Below are positions 1 through 5,089 of a DNA stretch of 5,793 bases, in pieces; within the stretch, counting starts at the first letter, position 1, and each line of letters opens with the position of its first letter. The stretch is from Dehalococcoidia bacterium UBA1123 (GTDB lineage Bacteria > Chloroflexota > Dehalococcoidia > Lucifugimonadales > UBA1123). Both the position numbers and the translations under genes were made by a program. The DNA is taken from contig DCAW01000061.1 of the NCBI GenBank assembly GCA_002313895.1, positions 33,750 to 39,542 of the forward strand, in the 5' to 3' direction. The notes below the pieces were generated by a model that saw nothing but the letters and a program-made list of their open reading frames with translations, searched no databases and had not been told where the DNA came from.

Positions 1-497
1 GCCAACTGGCCTTCGCCAACCACGTTCGTGCCGATGGCGGCACCGCCAGCTTTAACTGTTGGCTGTCGCAATTCGACGTCTATGTTCGAGGGAACGTCGA
101 GTTCGAATACAGCGGACGTGTCCGAAACACCACCGTTTTGCATGTAGATGTTGACCAGGATGGCGTCACCGGCTGTCAACTCGGCGGCGATGGTGAACTG
201 GGAACCGTCGTCGTTCAGAGTTCCCACACCGTCGGATGGCTCGTCGGTCTGACCCAGCGTTCTGTCGTTGTTGCCGAAGTCGATGGAGGCGCCGCTGGCA
301 ACTGAGGTGTCCAGTGTCACAGCCTGCTCGATGACCAGTCCTGCGATGCTCTGAATTGCGCCGGAGAGCACCGGGCCGACAGCCTACCCTGCGGCAACAA
401 TTATCACGAGAGCTGTAATGCTCATAAGCCACACCGGGACACCAATCCACCCCACTGAGAGTTTCTTGCTTATTGTGTTCTTAAGTAGTTTACTCAT
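1..497 (-). pseudogene. Membrane-anchored surface protein with in-frame amber codon, C-terminus off the window
   Basis: Read on the minus strand, ATG is at 497-495, preceded by GGAG only about 2 nt upstream (closer than usual). The first 37 residues have a basic start (MSKLLKNTISKKLSVGW) and one hydrophobic helix (about residues 17-36), then meet TAG at 386-384. The same frame then stays open for 127 codons to the edge, and the helix-like stretch continues across the stop (AVGPVLSGAIQSIAGLVIEQ). After it comes Asp/Gly/Val-rich sequence that looks like an extracellular beta-sandwich. One C-to-T change from CAG (Gln) would explain the TAG. I see no type IV pilin or archaellin cleavage signature, so I give no family name. 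A sequencing error or a translated amber are alternatives to a true pseudogene. The same codon in sibling genomes would decide. Confidence 0.62.
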
Positions 498-542
498 TGC
501 TCCTTTGGTTCCTCTGTTTCTTCGATTTAACCCTTTGATACT

Positions 543-598
543 TGTTTGTCTCCAAACCTCCTTTTGTGCATGCCGCTCACCACAGGCACTTTTGCCTG
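543..598 (-). promoter_or_regulatory. Structured 5' leader with two hairpins upstream of the membrane-anchored protein
   Basis: On the minus strand, 46-101 nt upstream of the ATG at 497, there are two perfect hairpins. The first is CAGGCA-AAAG-TGCCTG (598-583), preceded by GGCAAA. The second is GTTTG-GAGA-CAAAC (557-544), whose loop fits the GNRA tetraloop pattern. A purine-rich AAAAGGAGG lies between them with no start codon after it at normal spacing. This could be a regulatory leader or a degenerate riboswitch. It does not match the c-di-GMP-I core that I know, so no ligand is proposed. On the plus strand the first hairpin is followed by a T-rich run and could instead act as a weak terminator. 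Confidence 0.3.
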
Positions 599-672
599 TT
601 TGCCTTTTACCGGCGCCACCTATGGTTGTGATCACTGTAAGAGGTCGACGTTACATTGCCTAGCAACCTGGC

Positions 673-750
673 TATAGAACCCTCATATATCGTAGTTTTC
701 TAGATGCAATCCATAGAATCTGGGTATAGAAGTCGCATATAGAAGAGAGT
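673..750. repeat. Six-unit degenerate 13-nt tandem repeat headed by TATAGAA
   Basis: Six consecutive 13-nt units begin at 673, 686, 699, 712, 725 and 738. Their first seven bases are TATAGAA, TATATCG, TCTAGAT, CATAGAA, TATAGAA and TATAGAA. The three perfect heads and the one-mismatch head are all in the same 13-nt register, while the unit tails differ. A 13-nt step is not helically phased. The array lies between the minus-strand membrane protein gene and the plus-strand UGSC-partner gene, so it may be a set of protein-binding half sites or iteron-like repeats. Chance in AT-rich DNA is possible for the two weaker units. Confidence 0.4.
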
Positions 751-809
751 TAGGCCGTAGCGCTCTGGGTTTTGATGGCGTTTTGAACGTCGTTGTGCCT
801 GAAATATAG

Positions 810-1052
810 CTAGAACGTCAGAATTCAGGCAATCGTCTTAACAACAGAGAAGCTTCTGGTGACGAAACAGCCGCAGAGAAATGTGAGAAAATACAGTCTG
901 CCAGTCTGAAAAATGCCCTTGGAAATCTCGATAATCTGAACGCAAATTCCAGTTCAATACCAGAAATCGTTGAGCAAATCAGTGACTTTGAGCCGCCATC
1001 TGCTTGCCCAATGTTGTTCTCCTTCGTACACTTTAGGCGGCGTCCGGCATAG
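810..1052 (+). other. Stop-free frame without a start codon in the long gene-free stretch; possible decayed gene remnant
   Basis: This lies in the roughly 630-nt gene-poor stretch between the leftmost gene and the UGSC-partner gene. The frame runs 80 codons from just after TAG at 807 to TAG at 1050. It encodes Glu/Lys/Asn/Ser-rich, helix-like sequence (for example REASGDETAAEKCEKIQS and SIPEIVEQISDFEPP). It has no ATG until codon 68, no obvious GTG or TTG start and no Shine-Dalgarno. I recognise no family. It may be the 3' remnant of a gene whose 5' end has decayed, or a chance open frame. Apart from this, the 13-nt repeat, the leader hairpins and the hairpin at 1039-1062, I see nothing in 499-1132. 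Confidence 0.2.
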
Positions 1053-1062
1053 GCCAGACGTC
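1039..1062 (+). terminator. Weak terminator-like hairpin upstream of the UGSC-partner gene
   Basis: CGTC-C-GGC (1041-1048) pairs with GCC-A-GACG (1053-1060) around an ATAG loop, with one C/A mismatch. G1039-C1062 and a G-U wobble can extend the stem. It is followed by TCTTAACCCTTTCT, which is pyrimidine-rich but not a clean T-run. The stop codon of the unstarted frame ending at 1052 falls in its loop. It would separate that remnant from the gene starting at 1133. It could equally be a leader element of that gene. Confidence 0.22.
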
Positions 1063-1122
1063 TTAACCCTTTCTAATCAAGCCCAATCAAGAATGGCAGC
1101 CTGGACCCGAGATGGCTGAATC

Positions 1123-1127
1123 GGAGG
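1123..1127 (+). promoter_or_regulatory. Ribosome binding site fixing the start at 1133
   Basis: GGAGG sits 5 nt before ATG 1133. The in-frame upstream ATG at 1112 has no comparable purine-rich site (CCTGGACCCGAG precedes it). The shorter start is therefore preferred, which removes seven residues from the N-terminus. Confidence 0.6.
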
Positions 1128-1132
1128 CATAC

Positions 1133-2206
1133 ATGGTCTCGACAGACCTTCGGAACGTGGAGTGGGGAGACGTGGTGGAGGCCATCGAGCGGTGCTACGA
1201 GCTTGGTTGGACAGACGGCCTGCCCGTCGTGCCGCCAACTGTGGAGCGTGTCCAGCAGTTCATCGACTACGCACAGCGTCCAGCGGACGAGGTGCTGGGC
1301 GCTGTGCCGGAGCGGCGCAGAGAGATCAACGTGGCAAAGGTGGCCGCCAACGCGGTTATGGCCGGCTGTCTCCCTGAATACTTTCCGGTCGTCATCGCCG
1401 CCACCGAGGCCATGTTGACCAAGGAGTTCAACCTTATCGCGCCATCATCCAGCCAGGGAGGGGCGGCGGTTCTGGTCATCGTTAACGGCCCGATCTCTCG
1501 CGAGTTGGACATCAACTCCAAAGGCAACCTGTTCGGCCCTGGGAATCGGGCCAATGCCACCATCGGCAGAGCCATCCGGCTGATACTCATGAACGCTTGC
1601 GCTTCGATTCCGGGCCTGTTCGACCGCACTCTCATCGGGCATCCTGGCAAGTACACCTACTGCATAGCCGAGAACGAGCTGGAGACCCATTGGACGCCGC
1701 TGCACGTCGAGCGCGGGTTCTCCGTGGATCAAAGCACGGTGACTGTGTTCCCAGCCTGGGAGCCTCGACAGGTTAGGGCCGCAGCGGTAAGGCAGGCGGT
1801 GCTGGACTCGGTGGTGGATGTGGCCTCGGTCCTGGGCACGTCGCTGGCTAATGACGACTCGGTGGGCGACCATACCATTCCGGTGCGTCAGGGGCAGATC
1901 GTCCTGACTATCGGCGGGGCCTCCGAATTTTGGGATGGCTGGAGCAAGGACGACGTTCGAGCGTACCTGCACCCCAGAATCCGCAGGTCGCTGGCCGATC
2001 TAAAGAGAGTGCAGGCAATCAAGGGAGAGATGCAAGAAGGGGACGAGGACAGATACGTGAATCTGATCCCGGAGCCTGATGATATACTTCTGCTGTACGC
2101 AGGCTCGCCCGAAGCGTCAGGATACCGATGCGCTGTTATCCACAGCGAGTTGCCCAAAGTGGCCTCCGCCGCAGTCACGAGGGAGGTAAGGGTTCCGCCG
2201 CTTTAA
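1133..2206 (+). CDS. Conserved hypothetical protein of the family that accompanies UGSC (seleno)proteins
   Basis: This is a 357-residue soluble protein with no signal peptide or membrane segment visible. I recognise the family from its signature stretches but know of no assigned function. They are CYELGWTDGLPVVPPT (residues 21-36), NAVMAGCLPEYFPVV (73-87), a Gly-rich core with FGPGNRANATIGRAIR (134-149), GHPGKYTYCIAENE (169-182) and WTPLHVERGF (187-196). I recall members lying next to UGSC-motif proteins in Actinobacteria and Chloroflexota. Cysteines are at 21, 79, 155, 177 and 333; Cys21, Cys79 and Cys177 sit inside the signature stretches. The length looks complete and the reading frame is undamaged. 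The UGSC gene begins about 1.1 kb downstream on the same strand, with a decayed PAP2 gene in between. A redox or ligand-binding role alongside the selenoprotein is inference. ATG 1112 is the alternative start. Confidence 0.85.
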   Translation: MVSTDLRNVEWGDVVEAIERCYELGWTDGLPVVPPTVERVQQFIDYAQRPADEVLGAVPERRREINVAKVAANAVMAGCLPEYFPVVIAATEAMLTKEFNLIAPSSSQGGAAVLVIVNGPISRELDINSKGNLFGPGNRANATIGRAIRLILMNACASIPGLFDRTLIGHPGKYTYCIAENELETHWTPLHVERGFSVDQSTVTVFPAWEPRQVRAAAVRQAVLDSVVDVASVLGTSLANDDSVGDHTIPVRQGQIVLTIGGASEFWDGWSKDDVRAYLHPRIRRSLADLKRVQAIKGEMQEGDEDRYVNLIPEPDDILLLYAGSPEASGYRCAVIHSELPKVASAAVTREVRVPPL

Positions 2207-2382
2207 AAAGCTGGACTCAACTCAACTTGTGTAAGTCATTTGGAACACAGGTTTCGAGAGAAACTGATGTCGCGATCCTAGTAACAGGACGCGTTCATAG
2301 CCTTGCCGTGTCGATTCCGATTGGTTTCGGTTGCCAAGATTTATTGGTCGGAAGGTGAACTTCAAGCAGATACACAGAAATC

Positions 2383-3248
2383 ATGCGTTCTTTGGGCTGA
2401 CGACATAGGTGTGCAGATGTCGGGGTATCAATAATTCAAATCTCTTGGGAAATCGATCTTGTCTTAACGGGATACTTCGTGTATACGATTGCGAGGGGAT
2501 TTGTTCACGACAATCAAGCGTTGGCCGCTTTTGACAACGCTTTTGAAGTCGCGAGAATTTAGCAGGCTGCCGGAGTATTCACCGGAGCGAGATTGCAAGA
2601 CTGGTTCCTGGATAATGCTTCAGGGGTCGTCTATTTTTTTTACTGGTTCTATGTTCTGGGTTATTGGCCGATCATCCTGTTGGGAGCGGTATTCCTTTAC
2701 GTAAAATCTCCTCAGGTCTATAAAAAGCATTGCACCGTGGCCCTGATTACGTTCAGTATTACTATCGTGCTCTATGAAATCTACCCTCTGGCGGCGCCTC
2801 GCATGTTAACCACTCTGGGGTTTGTGGACACCATTCACCATTTCGGCCCTGATTCGTATCACACGGCTACCGACACTTTCCGTTACAATCCGTATGTGGC
2901 TATGCCCAGCCTTCACATTGCCTTGCCGACTATCGTGTGTCTGGGTTTGGCGTGACACGCCAACAAATTTGCCAAACTATTAGTGATTGGGTATCTTGGA
3001 CTAACGCTCGCCGCGATAGTGGTTACCGGCAAAACCATTATTACTTCGATGCTCTGGTGGCCGTGGGAGTAGTTTGCGTGGCTCTCATCGCCTATAACTT
3101 GTGGGGACACCTCATCGTTAAGTTCAGAAACAATTCGCCCAACCATAGGCAGGCCGCGGTTACAGGCGCTTTCGCCCACTCTATCGATAACGACATGGCA
3201 AAAAGTTGTGGCTATGCTTCGGTTGCCTCTCTTGATGTAGCGTTCTGA
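2383..3248 (+). pseudogene. PAP2-superfamily membrane phosphatase/phosphotransferase, decayed
   Basis: Joined frames give an integral membrane protein of the PAP2 group (inositolphosphotransferase-like PAP2_3 branch, at family level). Several hydrophobic segments are visible, for example VVYFFYWFYVLGYWPIILL. YPLAAPRM may stand for the first PAP2 motif. MPSLH with its catalytic-type His at 2914-2916 is the second, and NHYYFDALVAVG (from 3033) is the third, carrying His and Asp. Lesions are TAG at 2560-2562 (ARI*QAAGVF, probably GAG Glu before), TGA at 2953-2955 (LGLA*HANKF, probably TGG Trp before), and a frame change at the AAAA run 3031-3034. An early TGA at 2398 follows the only plausible ATG (2383), so the start is uncertain. 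Homology-like sequence resumes in frame after each stop, which argues for decay and not for short genes. It lies between the UGSC partner and the UGSC gene. I see nothing distinctive in 2207-2382 except a GTTTC-GAGA-GAAAC hairpin at 2251-2264. Confidence 0.8.
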
Positions 3249-3249
3249 G

Positions 3250-3280
3250 TTGATCGAGCAAATAGAGCTTTTTGTATATA
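3250..3280 (+). promoter_or_regulatory. Possible sigma-70-type promoter for the UGSC gene
   Basis: TTGATC (3250-3255) and TATATA (3275-3280) are separated by 19 nt, slightly longer than ideal. They sit 35 nt before the TTG start in an AT-rich pocket just after the PAP2 remnant. Shifted -10 alternatives (TATAAA from 3277) exist. If it is real, the selenoprotein gene is transcribed independently of its partner upstream. Confidence 0.3.
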
Positions 3281-3301
3281 AATCTACCGACACGATATTC
3301 A

Positions 3302-3306
3302 CAGGA
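3302..3306 (+). promoter_or_regulatory. Ribosome binding site supporting a TTG start at 3315
   Basis: AGGAG lies 8 nt before TTG 3315. There is no in-frame ATG nearby that would keep the conserved N-terminal part, so the unusual TTG start rests on this site. Confidence 0.6.
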
Positions 3307-3314
3307 GCAAAACA

Positions 3315-3857
3315 TTGGCAACAACCACCGGCGTTCAACACCTTCTGGTGGACCCGACCACCAGCCCAATTGTGCCTTCTTTCGTTCCGGCGCCGAGGCT
3401 ATCGAGCCTGACTGACAAGCGCATAGGCCTCATAGACGACGCCAAAGAGAATGCCCGCGAGTTGCTGGAAGTGGTGGCCGAATTGCTCAAGGAGCGTTAC
3501 GGAGTCTCAGACGTAAGCTACCATAGGAAACCCTCGGCATCCAAGCCGGCCGATCCAGGGGTCATAGAGGAGATGGCGGCGGACTGCGATTACGTGATTG
3601 TCGCCATAGGCAGTTGAGGGTCCTGCAGTGCGTGCAGTGTGCACGACGGAATTCACGTGGAGAAGTCAGGAACCCCATCCATCACAATTTGCACCGACAT
3701 TTTCGAGATTACTTCCCGCTCGATGGCCGAGATGTGGGGCGCGAAAGAGTACCCGGTAATCTACACTGAACATCCCATATCAGAGCTGACACGGGAACAA
3801 CTGCGCCAACGCGCCGAGGAGTTTATGCCTCAGTTGGAGGCGATTCTATTGGGGTAG
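3315..3857 (+). CDS. UGSC-motif selenoprotein, read through in-frame TGA (Sec101)
   Basis: The protein is 180 residues with selenocysteine at 101, encoded by TGA at 3615-3617; the true stop is TAG at 3855-3857. The motif is VIVAIGS-U-GSCSACSVHD, so Sec101 and Cys104 form a CxxC-like redox pair with Cys107 close by. The N-terminal part has KRIGLIDDAKENARELLEVV (35-54) then YHRKPSASKPADPG (69-82). The part after TGA has HDGIHVEKSGTPSITICTD. This matches the UGSC family as I remember it, where Cys often replaces Sec. The family's reaction is not known to me; a thiol/selenol redox role is inferred from the motif. No signal peptide is seen. Conventional gene calling would give a 100-residue protein and a false GTG-started one at 3639. 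Its family partner is upstream at 1133-2206. Translation requires SelA/B/C/D elsewhere in the genome. Confidence 0.9.
3615..3650 (+). promoter_or_regulatory. Putative bacterial SECIS element
   Basis: CGTGCA (3631-3636) pairs perfectly with TGCACG (3640-3645), closing a GUG loop at 3637-3639. TCC (3621-3623) can pair with GGA (3648-3650) as a lower stem across an internal loop. Counting the base after UGA as +1, the loop G and U are at +20 and +21. That equals the GU positions in my recollection of the E. coli fdhF SECIS, and a G in the first two loop positions is the known SelB requirement. An alternative 5-bp stem, 3623-3627 with 3633-3637, competes with it. Confidence 0.72.
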
Positions 3858-3920
3858 GGATCAGGTGTCAGGTCGCTTATTTTGTGACGCAGAATGACAT
3901 TTTCCTGACACCTGAAATCC
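3858..3920. repeat. 12-bp perfect inverted repeat between convergent genes
   Basis: TCAGGTGTCAGG (3861-3872) and CCTGACACCTGA (3904-3915) are perfect reverse complements separated by 31 nt. GGAT (3858-3861) and ATCC (3917-3920) can extend the stem with a small bulge. The pair fills the gap between the UGSC stop (3857) and the convergent gene end (3940). Neither side has a T-run, so it is not a classical intrinsic terminator, though it could act as a bidirectional transcription barrier. The spacer, read on the minus strand, contains TGTCATTCTGCGTCAC, which resembles dispersed intergenic repeats I have seen in environmental genomes, so a MITE-like copy is possible. Confidence 0.6.
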
Positions 3921-3939
3921 TGATTACTGACAACCTGTA

Positions 3940-4248
3940 TTAAGAACTCTTCGCTTCGCGGCGTCGACGTCGGCGTTTAGGAGCACCGGGACTGCCTTCC
4001 TCCCAAAAATACACCTGGTCTCCGACTCTCTGGACCACTAGTTCCTTGCCCAGGTACTTTGCCGCCGAGCCGAGCCTGCGACGGATTGCCGCGGTGGTCT
4101 CGCCTTCATTGCCCTGGAGTTTCCCCGCGTGCCCTTCTTTAAGTCGCTCGATGTAGCCAATATACTCCCGCATTAGAGCGCCGCGCTTGCCGATCATTTG
4201 TGTGTTCCGTTCCGCTTCATCCAGCGGCACCAGTTCGAAGTCTGGCAT
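3940..4248 (-). CDS. Small conserved hypothetical protein with basic C-terminal tail
   Basis: This is a 102-residue soluble protein. The start at 4248 is chosen because a GGGGAG site lies about 7 nt upstream; a start at 4299 would add 17 residues without support. It begins MPDFELVPLDEAERN, then has a helical segment KRGALMREYIGYIERLKEG (21-39), a second motif ETTAAIRRRLGSAAKYLGKE (50-69), a strand-like VVQRVGDQVYFWEE (71-84) and an Arg/Lys tail (91-100, six Arg in a row). The double-helix-plus-hairpin layout and basic tail suggest nucleic-acid binding, but I recognise no named domain. It stands alone, convergent with the UGSC gene and divergent from the amidohydrolase remnant. The frame is intact and the composition balanced, so I take it as a real gene. 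Confidence 0.75.
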   Translation of the reverse strand: MPDFELVPLDEAERNTQMIGKRGALMREYIGYIERLKEGHAGKLQGNEGETTAAIRRRLGSAAKYLGKELVVQRVGDQVYFWEEGSPGAPKRRRRRREAKSS

Positions 4249-4278
4249 AGCGCTCTCCCCGATATTCGTGCTCGTTCG

Positions 4279-4306
4279 ATTGTAAAAGAGCATTAACATG
4301 TTCTAA
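4279..4306 (-). promoter_or_regulatory. Possible promoter for the small basic-tailed protein
   Basis: On the minus strand, TTAGAA (4306-4301) and TACAAT (4284-4279) are 16 nt apart. TACAAT matches the -10 consensus at five of six bases, while the -35 is weak. It ends about 30 nt before the ATG at 4248, a normal leader length. Confidence 0.35.
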
Positions 4307-4458
4307 CTTCGGTTCAGATATGTTCTTAACGTGATGGATTACTTCTCAGTTTCGTGGCGCCATTGAATGTTTGCTTGTCGAAGTTTCCAGGTTCCGAATA
4401 TACTCTAATCGGTCGGGTTATTTAAGATCGTTATATCGCACTTGGAGTTCAAGACAAT

Positions 4459-4986
4459 ATGGTCAGTTTCGCGACAATTGACCCATGGCTTCTGACGATG
4501 CAAGGGCCGGGTCTTGGCATAGTTGAAAACGGCACTCTGGCAGTGGAGAACGATACCACAGTTTACGCATGCCCTTCCGATGGATTTTATGCATCTAATG
4601 CGTCAACGATTATCGACGGCTCGCGTCACGTCACTATGCCCGGTCTGGTGAACGCCCATTTTCATTCGTCGACGACTCTACTGAGGGGCGGCGTTCAGGA
4701 CATGCCAGAGATCGAGTGGATGAATCGAGGCGTTGGCCCGCTGGGCGCGCATGTCAATCAAGATGGCTCTCTCGTCGGCTCCAAACTGTCTGTTGTGGAG
4801 GGATCGCGCTTCGGCACGACCACTTTTGCCGAGTACGGAGCCAACGTTGCTCGGCTTGTTGAGAACGTGTATCTGCCATTCGGTGTTCGCGTTGTGGCGA
4901 CGGAAACGATTTGTGAAGAACAAGCTTTCCGCGTTATCAGTCAACAGGGTAACCGACGTGAGGAGAGAAACCTGCGCCGGTCATGA
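4459..4986 (+). pseudogene. Amidohydrolase (SAH/MTA deaminase-like), N-terminal fragment only
   Basis: The first 150 or so residues match a metal-dependent amidohydrolase of the 5-methylthioadenosine/S-adenosylhomocysteine deaminase and TrzA-like group. Visible elements are a beta-rich N-terminal subdomain (LGIVENGTLAVEND), the metal-binding HxH (PGLVNAHFHSSTTLLRGG, His67 and His69), EIEWMNRGVGPLGAH and a GTTTFAEYG segment. Family members are about 430-480 residues. Here the family-like sequence ends near VRVVATETICEE (about 4920), followed by unrelated basic residues and TGA at 4984. The remaining metal-binding His and Asp and the catalytic Glu region are absent, and I find no continuation in the other plus-strand frames. 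It should be inactive. A GGAG about 11 nt upstream is a poor ribosome site. A deletion or rearrangement near 4920 is the simplest explanation; assembly chimera is the alternative. Confidence 0.78.
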
Positions 4987-5008
4987 ACCGTGTGCCAGAC
5001 CGGCGCAG
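4972..5008. terminator. Strong GC-rich hairpin at the 3' ends of two converging genes
   Basis: CTGCGCCGGTC (4972-4982) and GACCGGCGCAG (4998-5008) form an 11-bp perfect stem with a 15-nt loop. On the minus strand the stem is followed by GTTTCTCTCC, a weak pyrimidine tail, about 80 nt past the stop of the coiled-coil gene. On the plus strand TTGTTAAACTCT follows. It overlaps the last codons of the amidohydrolase fragment. It is probably a terminator for the minus-strand gene, possibly Rho-assisted. Confidence 0.4.
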
Positions 5009-5089
5009 TTGTTAAACTCTGGGCGGTGGTTTATCCAATCCCGGGTATTATTGTGTTGGACCAGGGTTAGGTTTGCGGTTATCTTGATC

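Noticed and set aside
543..598. c-di-GMP-I (GEMM) riboswitch, suggested by GGCAAAC before a hairpin
   Set aside because: The conserved segment after the first stem and the second aptamer stem with its tetraloop receptor are not present as I know them.
418..663. Plus-strand 81-codon ORF with hydrophobic sequence
   Set aside because: It overlaps the start, leader and first codons of the minus-strand gene; its hydrophobicity comes from reading the reverse of that helix and a T-rich leader, with no ribosome site.
673..750. CRISPR array
   Set aside because: The 13-nt units are too short, degenerate and without spacers; no cas genes are nearby.
1267..1972. Minus-strand ORFs of 129 and 175 codons opposite the partner gene
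   Set aside because: They are shadows of the strongly coding plus-strand frame; their composition is Arg/Pro-rich and resembles no family.
384..2562. Genome-wide recoding of TAG, since two genes carry in-frame TAG (384-386 and 2560-2562)
   Set aside because: TAG is used as the true terminator of the UGSC gene at 3855, and the PAP2 gene also has an independent TGA and a frameshift, so decay is simpler.
2953..2955. A second selenocysteine codon in the PAP2 gene
   Set aside because: The surrounding residues have no redox motif, Trp (TGG) fits the position, and other lesions are present in the same gene.
3639..3857. Independent 72-residue gene starting at GTG 3639
   Set aside because: It has no ribosome binding site, is in frame with the upstream ORF, and lacks the start of its domain; it is the C-terminal part of the selenoprotein.
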